DNA of 64,000 nt from Hafnia alvei (GTDB lineage Bacteria > Pseudomonadota > Gammaproteobacteria > Enterobacterales > Enterobacteriaceae): the NCBI RefSeq assembly GCF_900095695.1, contig NZ_FMIQ01000006.1:62001-126000 (forward strand), in the 5' to 3' direction. The position numbers and the translations under genes were made by a program. A model generated the notes under the pieces. The model worked only from the letters and a program-made list of their open reading frames with translations. It ran no database searches and was not told where the DNA came from. Positions 1-8,913 of this stretch are shown in pieces (position 1 is the first letter of the stretch; the number at the start of each line of letters is the position of its first letter).

Positions 1-209
1 AATGACATATCTGATAGTTTCCCACCACGAGGAGCAGGGAAGACACTGTTATTGTCTTTAAAGCATTGTAAATCCTTTAATAGGGTAACAGCAGTATCAG
101 ACAGTGGTATACGGTGTTCTTTTCCGGCCTTCATTCTATCTCCGGGCATACGGTACAGCATAAAGTGTCGGATTTCTTCGGAGGTATCAAGACATCCCCG
201 AATGGTTTT
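1..209 (-). pseudogene. integrase (tyrosine recombinase) C-terminal fragment
   Basis: Reading the minus strand from 209 down to the window edge gives an open frame with the hallmark P4-type integrase stretches RMKAGKEHRIPLS and VFPAPRGGKLSDM. These lie in the catalytic half of phage and island integrases. The frame is closed upstream by TAA at 210-212, so the N-terminal part is gone. The segment just before RMKAG fits the family poorly, which suggests an internal deletion. The C-terminal end lies beyond the window. No start codon or ribosome site was found. It is most likely a relic of the element that brought, or sat next to, the glutamate-fermentation genes. No tRNA or attachment site is visible here. 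Confidence 0.75.
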
Positions 210-297
210 TTATAACATATTGTTTATTAATGAAAAAATTAACTATTGCTTATATTTTCGAGCATTATTTGGCGGACTACTCCTCCGCCAAAATTCG

Positions 298-326
298 AAG
301 GCCACGCTTTTAAGCGTGGCCTTTTT
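298..326. terminator. rho-independent terminator, probably bidirectional
   Basis: An 8-bp GC-rich stem (GGCCACGC / GCGTGGCC) with a TTTTAA loop is followed by five T on the plus strand. It lies about 50 bp past the stop of the minus-strand glutaminase and fits as its terminator. The T-run is better on the plus strand. A second small hairpin (GGCGGA / TCCGCC) lies at 271-289. Confidence 0.7.
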
Positions 327-376
327 GCTTTGGTATTTTGCTAACCCAAATGCGTTATCTCATGAGGGAAAGCCCC

Positions 377-1435
377 CTAGCGAAACACATTCGCCTGGGT
401 TGCATGGGCGATGTACTCAATGGCTTCCTGCGCGCGCACGCTATTTCCTTCTTTATCCAGCGGCGGTGAATAGACCGCAACCGCATATTTGCCCGGAACG
501 ACGGCAAAAATTCCGCCGCCAACGCCGCTTTTTGCTGGGATCCCCACGTTATACAGCCACTGGCCCGAGCCGTCGTACAGGCCCGCAATCGCCATTTCAG
601 CCAGAATCTTTGGCACATTCTCCTCGGCGATAAGACGCTTACCGCTATAAGGTGACTGCCCATGATTGGCAAGCGTCGCGCCCATTTTAGCCAAGTCGAG
701 GGTAGAGGCATCCACGGAGCATTGGCGGGTATAAAGATCAACGGCTTCACGTGGATTGCTATACAGCCTACCGTACGACTGCATCAGCAAAGCGAGTGCC
801 TGATTATGCTGATTGGTTTCTGATTCAGACTGATACACTTCTTGATTAACGTGCAGCTGATTATCGGCAAAGGCATTCAAATTACCCATAATCTGCTCCC
901 ATTTGGCCTCAGCGTTCTTGGCGTTAAGCAAACTCACCGAGCTTATAGCCCCCGCATTCACCAGCGGATTTTGTGGGCGTTCTGGACGCAGTTCAACGGC
1001 TAAACCTGAATTAAAGGGAAGGCCGGTCGCATTCGCCCCCAGCTTATTCAGCGTCTGCTTTTGCCCTTGCTGTTCCATTGCCAGCGCCAGAGTAAATACT
1101 TTGGTAAGCGATTCGAGTGGAAAAAGTGCGTCTTTATTGCCTGCGGAAAAAATCTGCCCATCCACGGTGGCGACAACGATGGCGTAATTATCAGGACTAT
1201 ATTTCGCCAAGGCGGGAATGTAGTCGGCTACGTCACCACGTTTGTCATTTTTAAATTGCGTGTAGGCATTCTGCACTATGGCTGAATAGTTGGTGGTCGA
1301 AGGTTCGGCATTCGGCGCCGTTTTTGCGTAGCCAGTTCCCATCAAACACACGGTGATAAAAAAGGCTGAAATAACCTTATTTTTCATAAGTATTTTGGTT
1401 TGCATAAGTGATTTGGTTTTCATAAGCGTTTTCAT
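377..1435 (-). CDS. glsA: glutaminase, exported, serine-dependent
   Basis: Hydrolyses glutamine to glutamate and ammonia. The 352-residue protein has the glutaminase/beta-lactamase-like fold signature ESLTK (Ser-x-x-Lys nucleophile and base), the segment NPLVNAGAI and the glycine-rich KSGVGGG near the C-terminus. It starts with a signal peptide (hydrophobic ISAFFITVCLMGTGYA), so the enzyme should act in the periplasm. Start 1435 is chosen because TTAGGAAA lies 6-9 bases upstream. Three further in-frame Met codons (residues 5, 11, 17) lack a ribosome site. The N-terminus is built from near-identical 18-bp repeats that lengthen the positive n-region. In context it would supply glutamate to the symporter and the glutamate mutase pathway. 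The function call is firm. Confidence 0.93.
   Translation of the reverse strand: MKTLMKTKSLMQTKILMKNKVISAFFITVCLMGTGYAKTAPNAEPSTTNYSAIVQNAYTQFKNDKRGDVADYIPALAKYSPDNYAIVVATVDGQIFSAGNKDALFPLESLTKVFTLALAMEQQGQKQTLNKLGANATGLPFNSGLAVELRPERPQNPLVNAGAISSVSLLNAKNAEAKWEQIMGNLNAFADNQLHVNQEVYQSESETNQHNQALALLMQSYGRLYSNPREAVDLYTRQCSVDASTLDLAKMGATLANHGQSPYSGKRLIAEENVPKILAEMAIAGLYDGSGQWLYNVGIPAKSGVGGGIFAVVPGKYAVAVYSPPLDKEGNSVRAQEAIEYIAHATQANVFR
1387..1435 (-). repeat. short tandem repeat in the glutaminase signal-peptide n-region
   Basis: The first 16 codons are made of units coding M-K/Q-T-K-S/I-L (ATG-AAA/CAA-ACC-AAA-.-CTT). There are two 18-bp copies plus one shortened 12-bp copy, each starting with ATG. 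The repeat keeps frame, so changes in copy number would lengthen or shorten the signal-peptide n-region without breaking the gene. Confidence 0.7.
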
Positions 1436-1479
1436 ATCAGTTTCCTAACAGGCTGAACTGCTGCGGGACGGTAAGGCAG

Positions 1480-1513
1480 GAAAAGGGAAACATACACCGC
1501 GGCATGTCTCCCT
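1480..1513 (-). terminator. terminator after the symporter gene
   Basis: Arms AGGGAAACAT (1484-1493) and ATGTCTCCCT (1504-1513) pair at 9 of 10 positions. On the minus strand the hairpin is followed by TTTT. It lies just past the symporter stop at 1536 and before the glutaminase start at 1435, so it may end or attenuate read-through into the glutaminase gene. Confidence 0.55.
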
Positions 1514-1535
1514 TGAGGTAATGACAAATGAAATG

Positions 1536-2852
1536 TTATTTGGCTTCAGCTTCAATGATGAATTGCTCTGAAGGCTGGCTATCATCCACCATACTGTCGA
1601 GGCTCCTAGCGGTTCCGTGGCAGCCTTCGCCGTAATGTTCACCTTCCCAACGACCGACTAAAGCGGCACCGACGGCATTACTCATCACGTTAGTGGCTGA
1701 ACGTCCCATATCGAGGAAAGGATCGACGCCCATCAGCAGAATCAAGCCCGCTTCAGGGATATTAAACTGGCTCAACGTGGCTGCGATAACCACCAGCGAG
1801 GCTCTTGGAACACCCGCCATACCTTTTGATGTCAGCATTAAAATCAGCAGCATCGTAATTTGCTCGCCCATGCCAAGATGGATATTGCAGGCTTGGGCAA
1901 TAAAGATAACGGCAAACGAGCAGTAGGCCATTGAACCTACTAGGTTAAATGAATACCCAATCGGCAACACGAAGCTGGCAATTTTGTTGCTGACGCCAAA
2001 TTTTTCCAACGCTTCTAACGTACCAGGGAAGGCCGCTTCAGAACTTGAGGTGGTGAATGCCAGTAGGGCTGGCTCAGAAATACCTTTGATCAGTCGCAGG
2101 GTACAGCGGCCAATCAGCAATACTGAACAGCCAATCAGAATCACCCACAGGCCGGCCAGCGTGAAGTAAAACTCGCCCATGAAGATCCCGGCGCTTACTA
2201 ATACCCCAAGACCGCGCTCTGAGATCATCGCAGAGATGGCGGCGAATACGGTTAGAGGCGCGAAAAGCATGACGTAGCCCGTGAGTTTCAGCATCAGATG
2301 CGCTAACGAATCAAGCACGGAGACGATCGGCTGGGCTTTATCGCCGATGGCGGAAAGGCTGATCCCCATAAAGATAGAGAACACCACGATCTGAAGGATT
2401 TCATTACGCGCCATCGCGTCAACGATGCTGGTTGGGATCGCGTGAGCAATGAACACTTTCGCCGAGAACGGTACCGGCTCAATGCCATCAACGACACCTG
2501 CGCCCGCGGCGACAAAGTTGATACCATCACCAGGTCTCAGCAGATTCACCACGACCAGACCCAGTAAAATGGAGATGAACGCCGCGCAGATAAACAAAAA
2601 TAGCGTCTTAGAAAAAACACGCCCTAAGGTTTTGGCATCGCCCATTTTCGCGATCCCGACCACCAGCGTTGAAATGATTAACGGTGCAATAATCATTTTG
2701 ATTAAACGCAGGAAAATATCGGTAAAAATAGAGATCTCGGAGGCGTAGGATTTGGCGAATTCTTGGCTACAGAACTCGTTTATTAAAAAACCAGCAATAA
2801 CACCTATTATCAGACCCAATATGATCATTGTGGTTAGGTTTTTCGATTTCAT
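1536..2852 (-). CDS. dicarboxylate/amino acid:cation symporter (DAACS family, GltP/DctA-like)
   Basis: Integral inner-membrane carrier importing glutamate or C4-dicarboxylates with protons or sodium. The 438-residue protein has the family landmarks in order: RLIKMIIAPLIISTLVVGIA in the N-terminal membrane part, the re-entrant loop TSSSEAAFP, the segment PIGYSFN, GMAGVPRAS, and the substrate-site motif DPFLDMGRSATNV. About eight hydrophobic helices are visible. Its place between a glutaminase and a glutamate mutase operon argues for glutamate as substrate, but the sequence alone does not separate glutamate, aspartate and C4-dicarboxylates. It has its own upstream gap (2853-3128), so it is probably transcribed separately from the mutase operon, which has a terminator at 3063-3103. 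Confidence 0.9.
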   Translation of the reverse strand: MKSKNLTTMIILGLIIGVIAGFLINEFCSQEFAKSYASEISIFTDIFLRLIKMIIAPLIISTLVVGIAKMGDAKTLGRVFSKTLFLFICAAFISILLGLVVVNLLRPGDGINFVAAGAGVVDGIEPVPFSAKVFIAHAIPTSIVDAMARNEILQIVVFSIFMGISLSAIGDKAQPIVSVLDSLAHLMLKLTGYVMLFAPLTVFAAISAMISERGLGVLVSAGIFMGEFYFTLAGLWVILIGCSVLLIGRCTLRLIKGISEPALLAFTTSSSEAAFPGTLEALEKFGVSNKIASFVLPIGYSFNLVGSMAYCSFAVIFIAQACNIHLGMGEQITMLLILMLTSKGMAGVPRASLVVIAATLSQFNIPEAGLILLMGVDPFLDMGRSATNVMSNAVGAALVGRWEGEHYGEGCHGTARSLDSMVDDSQPSEQFIIEAEAK

Positions 2853-3062
2853 AATGATTCCATTTATAAGTAGGGTAGTATCATTTCTCTAACGTTATTT
2901 AATAACGGAGCTGATGTTGTGCTTCATTGAATGAAATTTTTACCCACGGCATATTTGTGTATTAAATATTTCCTCTTTATTGCCAAGTCATGGTGCAAAG
3001 TTGTGTTGTAAAGTTATGCTGCTAAAAAATGCCGTAAAGAAAAACAGTACTTTCAGGGTAAA
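2853..3062 (-). promoter_or_regulatory. intergenic leader of the symporter gene
   Basis: About 210 bp of AT-rich non-coding DNA between the operon terminator and the symporter start. It must hold the symporter promoter if the terminator works. No convincing operator was recognised. Confidence 0.3.
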
Positions 3063-3103
3063 ACGGTGCAAAGCACAGCGAACGACGGAGCGCTTCGCAC
3101 CGT
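3059..3103 (-). terminator. terminator of the glutamate mutase operon
   Basis: A 12-bp stem with one mismatch (ACGGTGCAAAGC at 3063-3074 with GCTTCGCACCGT at 3092-3103) is followed by TTTT on the minus strand. It lies 26 bp past the DUF4387 stop. Confidence 0.75.
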
Positions 3104-3128
3104 GTGTTTCAGTTTGATATTTAAAAAG

Positions 3129-3446
3129 CTAAACCGCGAATTCAAGTTTTAACAGCGGTGCGTGCTGCTGAGCGCCATAGACGTCGGTATCGCCTACGGA
3201 ACCAGACACAATGCTGCGAGGCATTACCACCTTAACGGCATTCGCCGGGTCGAACCACACAATGCGATGAACTGATTTCGGATCTATTTTATAAATCTGA
3301 GCAATCAGCTCTTTTTTAAATTGTCCTGATTCTTTGATGTGGGAATATGTTTTTTTATCCTTAAATAAAATATCCAACACTAATTCATAAGGACCCGCAT
3401 TTTTAGATCTGACCACATGAGCCAACTCTAGGATTGATTGTTTCAT
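3129..3446 (-). CDS. DUF4387 protein, partner of the AtuA-like protein
   Basis: A 105-residue soluble protein matching, from memory, the DUF4387 family of unknown function. No known catalytic motif is visible. Its ATG overlaps the stop of the AtuA-like gene (ATGA), so the two are translationally coupled and probably made in equal amounts. DUF4387 also occurs as the C-terminal part of longer AtuA proteins, so this pair looks like a split version of one enzyme. It is the last gene of the glutamate mutase operon. A role in handling mesaconate or citramalate is inferred only from that position. Confidence 0.75.
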   Translation of the reverse strand: MKQSILELAHVVRSKNAGPYELVLDILFKDKKTYSHIKESGQFKKELIAQIYKIDPKSVHRIVWFDPANAVKVVMPRSIVSGSVGDTDVYGAQQHAPLLKLEFAV

Positions 3447-4816
3447 GCGATCGCTCCTTCAGGCGTCACGTTTTCTAAACGGAACTTAAATTTAATCTCA
3501 GGCGTATATTCCATTAAATGATAAATGGAGAATTCATACACCACGCCGCCTTTAATATCTGACGGAGAGAATGGGAACGCTAAATTACCCGCGGTTGCAA
3601 TTCGGCCTGAATAGCCATAATGCAGCAGGGTGGAGCGGGCGAGAGAGCAAATACTGTCGGCCATCGCCTGAGTAGGCGCCACGACGTCGAGTAAAATCCC
3701 CAGCTCATAAGAGGTGGTATTCGGCTCGGGCTCCATCTTGCCCATAACGCCATTTTTGCCGTAAAGATTGAAATTCAGCTTCACCGCGTCTGGAGCGATG
3801 CTCAAGTTCTTCTCTACGCTTTGACGCACTTCCACCAAGATATCGTCAATGTTGGCAATCATGATTGGATCACGGGTTCCGGCAATACTGAGCGTGCGAT
3901 AGCCCACAGGGCGAGCGCCTTCCAGCTTCACGGTATAAGGTGTTTCTTCATGTACCGAACCGGTCACACGGACTTGGCCATTGCCAGCATCTTTAAACTG
4001 ACAGGCTTTCAGGTTCAACACTCCGCCAGGACCCGGCAAGAAATAAGGATCTGATTTCTCATACAGCGTATGCGCCGCCGCAGAGGTCTCGGTAAACTGA
4101 CGTTTTTTGTTGAACGCTTTCAGGGTAAACCCGCTTTCGTCCAAAATGCCCATGGCGCAATCAGACCCTGATCCCGGCGTGGCCGCGATGGCCGCACACT
4201 CCAGTATTTTGCCGCAGTGCAACGCCAAACCTTCGTCGAATCCTTGCATGATAGGCAGGGCTGCAAAGCAGGCAGGATCGTAGGCTCGACCACCTAGCAC
4301 CACCTGCGCACCCGCCGCCAGCGCTTCTTGGAACGGCTCGATACCCATTTGCGCCACGATATAGGTGGTTGCATCGATGGCTTCGTGGGTCAGTTCAGGA
4401 ACAAAATCCAGCGCGGTAATTTTTCCGGCGTCGAGTGCTGCGTGAACGACCGCCTTATCCACGTCGGCAGGGATCACTGCCATGGTAAACTCGAGCGCTT
4501 CTTCTTTGGCAATCTCAAGAATGATTTGGCGACACCACTCAAGGTGAGGCGCGGCACCAGAACCCCCTGCGGTGCCAATCACCACCGGAATATTGTGCTG
4601 AACACCGGCGGTGATCATATAGCGCAAATCACGCTTGACCCCTGCGCGGTCGGTGAAGGCTTTGCCTGCGCCGAGATAATGTGGACCCGGATCGGAAGAA
4701 CCCGCGTCAACGGCGATCAAATCGGGAGATTCCTCCATCGCCAACATAAAGCTTTCTTCTGGGAACCCGTATCCCAGAATGGCGGTTGGCGACAAGATCT
4801 TAAACGTTTTAGACAT
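3443..4816 (-). CDS. AtuA-like protein (DUF1446)
   Basis: A 457-residue protein of the acyclic-terpene-utilisation AtuA family (DUF1446), whose biochemical reaction is unknown to me. Visible landmarks are the N-terminal AVDAGSSDPGPHYLG, the glycine-rich GTAGGSGAAPHLEW, and GGRAYDPA near residue 175. The gene starts one base past the stop of the methylaspartase gene and overlaps the next gene by 4 bp, so it is an integral member of the operon. Methylaspartase makes mesaconate, and the known next steps are hydration to citramalate and cleavage to acetate and pyruvate. No citramalate lyase is in the window, so this pair is a candidate for a downstream or alternative step. That role is inference. 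Confidence 0.8.
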   Translation of the reverse strand: MSKTFKILSPTAILGYGFPEESFMLAMEESPDLIAVDAGSSDPGPHYLGAGKAFTDRAGVKRDLRYMITAGVQHNIPVVIGTAGGSGAAPHLEWCRQIILEIAKEEALEFTMAVIPADVDKAVVHAALDAGKITALDFVPELTHEAIDATTYIVAQMGIEPFQEALAAGAQVVLGGRAYDPACFAALPIMQGFDEGLALHCGKILECAAIAATPGSGSDCAMGILDESGFTLKAFNKKRQFTETSAAAHTLYEKSDPYFLPGPGGVLNLKACQFKDAGNGQVRVTGSVHEETPYTVKLEGARPVGYRTLSIAGTRDPIMIANIDDILVEVRQSVEKNLSIAPDAVKLNFNLYGKNGVMGKMEPEPNTTSYELGILLDVVAPTQAMADSICSLARSTLLHYGYSGRIATAGNLAFPFSPSDIKGGVVYEFSIYHLMEYTPEIKFKFRLENVTPEGAIA

Positions 4817-4817
4817 G

Positions 4818-6062
4818 TTAGTTCGCCTTTGTATTCAACTGAGCGAGAGTACGCGACATCTCGTTAAATACGATATTCATCCCTTCATCAAAGCCCATCC
4901 CCGGCTTGATCAGCATACGCATTGGGCGCGAGGCGATGGCAACGTGCACACAGGTGCGGGCGCTAACGTCGGTTTCGTTACAGGTACCGCCCTGATAAGC
5001 CTCCATGCCTTTTTTATTACAGTAAAGAACGGCGTCGACGATGTTATGGATACTGCCCAGATCTGGCGTTTTAATCTGAACCATATGGCAGCTGCCGGCG
5101 TCGGTAAAATCGATGATGTCCTGATAGGTATTGCACCATTCATCAGCCACGATTTTGACCTTAGAGCCCAGCTTTTTAAGGTGATGGGTGATCTCGGTTA
5201 ACAGACGGATCTGATCGGGTTTGTTACCGGCGTCAACTGGACCTTCAATGTACAGTTCCAGATCGCCCGCTTGCTCTTGCAGGCTGGCAATATATTCCGC
5301 ACAGCGGATCGGATCTTTATCAAAAATCAGACCGATGGTGCCGTAAACGTCAATATGCAGATTCGGTTTATAGTTAGGATCGACGCGCAGATCGGCAATG
5401 CGCTTTGCCAGCCAGCTCACATACTCACGCAGCTTCTCACCGTTGCGGCCCAGTTTTTCATCCACGTTGTTAATCAGGCCGTGAGGCAGCACGTCAACGC
5501 CTTTCACGATCATTTTGTCGACGGCGATGTAGCGATCGTCACCGCTCTGGCCAAACAGAGGGATAGATTTGGCGATCACCGGCAGATGCCATTCGTCGCA
5601 GACAACTTCGGCTTTTAAACGACCGGTGGCTAACGCGGTTGCGTCCAGTAACGCCTGTGACAGACCATAGCGGATCGCCGTATGCAGCTGTTTGCCTTCA
5701 ATGGTCACGTCGTCAAAGAAGCGGGCGTTAAGCAAAAACTCATCTACGCTGCGGCCTTCAAGCAGCGGCTTAATGTGTTTTTCCAAGAACGGAACAAAGT
5801 TGGCAGCCACAAACAGCGGATCGCGACCGCCAGCGCCAGAGTATTGCACCGCCGCACAGTCACCCACGGCCACCGCGCCATTTTCTAAAATTAATTGGAT
5901 AGAAACGCATTCACCGGCCTGACGGATCGAGGTAAATCCTGGCGTGACCGGCTTCCCTTTATAGATAAACCCATCTAACTGAGCGCCATTTTTAATCGCC
6001 TGCTGATCGTCAAAATAGAAGGATGAATTGCCAGCGGTAAAGAGTGCGTGTTTGATTTTCAT
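4818..6062 (-). CDS. mal: methylaspartate ammonia-lyase
   Basis: Removes ammonia from (2S,3S)-3-methylaspartate to give mesaconate, the second step of the methylaspartate route. The 414-residue length is normal for this enolase-superfamily enzyme. Landmarks are GDCAAVQYSGAGGRDP near residue 70, the catalytic-lysine region with KIVADEWCNTYQD in the barrel, and MVQIKTPDLG near residue 330. The start ATG shares a base with the stop of glmE (TAATG), the usual arrangement for coupled genes. It lies directly between glmE and the AtuA-like gene. Confidence 0.95.
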   Translation of the reverse strand: MKIKHALFTAGNSSFYFDDQQAIKNGAQLDGFIYKGKPVTPGFTSIRQAGECVSIQLILENGAVAVGDCAAVQYSGAGGRDPLFVAANFVPFLEKHIKPLLEGRSVDEFLLNARFFDDVTIEGKQLHTAIRYGLSQALLDATALATGRLKAEVVCDEWHLPVIAKSIPLFGQSGDDRYIAVDKMIVKGVDVLPHGLINNVDEKLGRNGEKLREYVSWLAKRIADLRVDPNYKPNLHIDVYGTIGLIFDKDPIRCAEYIASLQEQAGDLELYIEGPVDAGNKPDQIRLLTEITHHLKKLGSKVKIVADEWCNTYQDIIDFTDAGSCHMVQIKTPDLGSIHNIVDAVLYCNKKGMEAYQGGTCNETDVSARTCVHVAIASRPMRMLIKPGMGFDEGMNIVFNEMSRTLAQLNTKAN

Positions 6063-7507
6063 TATGGTCTTCCTATTAATTTGCTATGGGATACAGCGTT
6101 AATATCATCAATGATCATTTGGAAAGAGGGCTCGCGGCCTTCTTCCTTGGCGCGTTCGGCAACAAAGTCGTGGTGCAGCGTCAAAACGTCTTTAGGCAAC
6201 GGCACTGAGCCCGGATCGAATACGCGGATCGCCCCGTTGTTGTCGCGGATCGGCAGCATTTTTCCTGAGTTGCAGGTGGCTGGCGCAAACGGCACATCCA
6301 GTACACCGGCTTCAAAGGCGCGTACGGTGCCGATTGCGATGTCGCCATTGCCCAGCTCCAGCACTTTGTTCATCACGGCACGCACTTCACGCTTGATAAG
6401 CTCCACTTCGCGATCGACTTCTAGGCACGGCGGGAATTTCTGATCGCGAACCATATTCAGCATCTGATTAGAGGCGCGTAGCCCTTGCCCATTAGCTTCT
6501 GCGGTTGGAATGCCATAAGCCTCATGCGGGCTCTTGGTAATCACCTTAGTGGCGCCAGCCATACCGGCAACCGCAGCACCCCACGAGATAACCGCGAATG
6601 CGCGGGACTCATCCTCAGGGAAACCGCCCATCCACTGATGGAAAACGGTGCTCAGCTCATAATTCTCATAGCCGTTGGCACGGAAATATTCATGAGACAG
6701 ATCGCGCAGTGATTTAATGGCGGCAATGTCTTGCACGATGTTACCGACCTGACCGTAGCCGACGGTAATAGAGCGAACGCCTTGCTCCAGCGCGAGCAGC
6801 CCTTCAATGATGGCCACCGCATGGGAAACAAACGGTGGGATCAGCGTGCCGGTCAGTGGGCCGAAAGGCTCTCGGTTGATCCGAATACCGTGCTCTTCAT
6901 ACACGCCGATCAAGCGGTCGCAGTACTGCCAATCACGGATGGATTTTTCGAGCGTGACGCGCTTAGCGTACGGAATGTTGTAGGAGATACCGCCGCCTTC
7001 GTAGCTGGTAAATCCGCTGGCCATCGCAATCTCGGCTAACAGGCGAGCATCGGGCGTGCCATGACGGATCTGCAGGGGCTTGTCGAGTGATTCGGTAATG
7101 CCGCGGCAGGCTTTTACGCCGTGGTTGACGACCGGCAGACCGTTAAGCTTTGACGTTCCTGCTTCAATGGATTTCTGAATGCCGATGGCGGCTTCTTCAT
7201 AACGATTCAGACGGGTATAAGCATCAATCGTGGTGGGCAGCAGATCGCAGTCTTTTTGCAGCGTTTTGAGCAGCGCAATATGCTCTTCAATTAACGCCAC
7301 CCCCGCACGTGGCTGGCTGAGCGTAATACCTTGGTTGTCGGCTTCAAACAGTGCCTTGGCAAAGTTTTTGGATTCAGGAATTGTTTGCTGGTATTTGACG
7401 CAGTCCTCAAATTTTTCAACATCCTTTCCGGTATGCCAAGTTTGTAAAACACCGGCACGCTCGGTCATAAAATCGTCTAACGTAATTTTTTTGTTTCGAA
7501 GTTCCAT
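6062..7507 (-). CDS. glmE: glutamate mutase, epsilon (catalytic) subunit
   Basis: Large subunit of adenosylcobalamin-dependent glutamate mutase, which interconverts L-glutamate and 3-methylaspartate. Conserved stretches include QPRAGVALI, RHGTPDARLLAE, the glycine-rich EGGGISYNIPYAK, NREPFGPLTGTL and VFHQWMGGFPEDES. Start 7507 is preferred over the ATG at 7510: TTGGAG sits 5 bases before the 7507 codon but only 2 before 7510, and known MutE proteins begin with MEL. The protein is 481 residues, a normal length. It lies between the reactivase glmL and mal in the operon. The gene is also called mutE. Confidence 0.95.
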   Translation of the reverse strand: MELRNKKITLDDFMTERAGVLQTWHTGKDVEKFEDCVKYQQTIPESKNFAKALFEADNQGITLSQPRAGVALIEEHIALLKTLQKDCDLLPTTIDAYTRLNRYEEAAIGIQKSIEAGTSKLNGLPVVNHGVKACRGITESLDKPLQIRHGTPDARLLAEIAMASGFTSYEGGGISYNIPYAKRVTLEKSIRDWQYCDRLIGVYEEHGIRINREPFGPLTGTLIPPFVSHAVAIIEGLLALEQGVRSITVGYGQVGNIVQDIAAIKSLRDLSHEYFRANGYENYELSTVFHQWMGGFPEDESRAFAVISWGAAVAGMAGATKVITKSPHEAYGIPTAEANGQGLRASNQMLNMVRDQKFPPCLEVDREVELIKREVRAVMNKVLELGNGDIAIGTVRAFEAGVLDVPFAPATCNSGKMLPIRDNNGAIRVFDPGSVPLPKDVLTLHHDFVAERAKEEGREPSFQMIIDDINAVSHSKLIGRP

Positions 7508-7521
7508 CATGACTCCAATTT

Positions 7522-8913
7522 TTACTTGTTCAAAATACGAACGCTAGTCTGGGCGGCAGCTTTAGGAAAGCGACGAGCGACATTGGCGAGTAGCGGAAGT
7601 AAACCCTGTGTATCTCGGTAATATTCAAACTGACTAGGCAGCAGCACTTGCTTGCCGTTGTCGTCCAGATCGCGATATTTCAACCAGTGGTGAATATCAA
7701 AATCATTGGCGCGCGAGAGCCAGCCACCGGTGCCGATCACTTTTCTGATCGGATTGAGATCTCGGCCCACTTGCAGGTCGACATTTCCGGCGCAGGTGCA
7801 GACCTGTACTTTTTTGCCCGCGTGGCGTTCGGCTGCATAACCCACACAGATCCCCGCCAGCAGTTGATCAAAGACGCGTTCTTCATCGGTACGTGGCAGA
7901 TAGCCCGGATGAGCCACCAGATGCTTCAGGTAATGATGAAAGGCCGCAATTTTGCTTTCTTGATGAGAAAAATAATGAGCAATCAGCGGTGCTCCGGTTT
8001 CACCTGCCGTGATGGCTGAAACTCGCATCCCCAGATCGCCTTCTACCGTGCGTTTGACGATGGGCTCTGGTAGCCCATGCATAACGGTATCCGGTGCCAG
8101 ACTGTTCTGGTTCGCCGAGTAAATATCGGTCGTGGCGCCGCCCATATCGAGAAGCATGAAGGTTTCCCATCCCACGACGTGCCGGCGGATCTGCTCCACC
8201 AGTTCGAAAACGGAGTAGGGGGTCGGTAAAGGTTCTTCGCCGGTTTGCTCGACAATGACGTCTAGCCCTTTACCCTTAACGATTTTATGCAGGAAAATAT
8301 CGCAAATAGCGCTGCGAGCACCCAATGGACTCGGGTTATCCAGGCTTGGTAAAACGTTATCGACGATGGTTAAATCCTTATCGCCGAGCAGATCTTGAAT
8401 CTCATCTTGCAGGTCGCGATTACCCGCATAAATAATGGCGCATTCGAGATTAGATTTGGCCAACAGCTTGGCGTTAGCTAAACCATGCACGCAGTCACCG
8501 CCGTCGGTGCCTCCGGTAAACAGCAAAATATCGGGCGGCGTGGTCTCTAAAGCACGCAGATCTGCTTTGTTCAGGTTATAAGCAAAATGCTGTGAAACCT
8601 TTGCTCCGGCAGAATGCGCCGTGACCTTCGCCGACTCTAACGTAATGCTGGGCACCAGACCGATGGCGGCAACGGCCAGTCCACCTTTGGCCGACGAGGA
8701 ATAATCGAGTTTGATTTTTCCCGACGCCAAGAGCGGACGTGCATCGTCAACGTTGAGGATTTTATTCAGAACGGTAAAAAATCCCTCAGCCAGATGGTGC
8801 GGTGTTGTTGGAGATAATGCACAGTTCTTGACTTCAATATGGTCATTATCTCCCACCTCGAACACTGCTCCTTTCGTCCACGTGGAGCCGATATCGATAG
8901 AGACGTTGATCAT
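7522..8913 (-). CDS. glmL: glutamate mutase reactivase, MutL/GlmL
   Basis: An ATPase of the Hsp70/actin/sugar-kinase fold that exchanges damaged cobalamin on glutamate mutase. The 463-residue protein has phosphate-binding loop 1, DIGSTWTKG, at residues 7-15, and loop 2, [11 protein letters not shown], around residue 255. A further glycine-rich stretch, [10 protein letters not shown], lies near residue 130. It overlaps the end of glmS by an ATGA junction. The order glmS-glmL-glmE-mal matches the clostridial cluster as known from the literature. It is not the DNA-repair MutL. Confidence 0.93.
   Translation of the reverse strand: MINVSIDIGSTWTKGAVFEVGDNDHIEVKNCALSPTTPHHLAEGFFTVLNKILNVDDARPLLASGKIKLDYSSSAKGGLAVAAIGLVPSITLESAKVTAHSAGAKVSQHFAYNLNKADLRALETTPPDILLFTGGTDGGDCVHGLANAKLLAKSNLECAIIYAGNRDLQDEIQDLLGDKDLTIVDNVLPSLDNPSPLGARSAICDIFLHKIVKGKGLDVIVEQTGEEPLPTPYSVFELVEQIRRHVVGWETFMLLDMGGATTDIYSANQNSLAPDTVMHGLPEPIVKRTVEGDLGMRVSAITAGETGAPLIAHYFSHQESKIAAFHHYLKHLVAHPGYLPRTDEERVFDQLLAGICVGYAAERHAGKKVQVCTCAGNVDLQVGRDLNPIRKVIGTGGWLSRANDFDIHHWLKYRDLDDNGKQVLLPSQFEYYRDTQGLLPLLANVARRFPKAAAQTSVRILNK

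Noticed and set aside
271-289. Second terminator before the glutaminase terminator
   Set aside because: The GGCGGA/TCCGCC stem is short and has no T-run in either direction.
52-633. A 193-codon plus-strand frame at the left edge
   Set aside because: It overlaps the integrase fragment and the glutaminase gene on the other strand, crosses a terminator, and its translation resembles nothing and is rich in arginine and proline, as shadows are.
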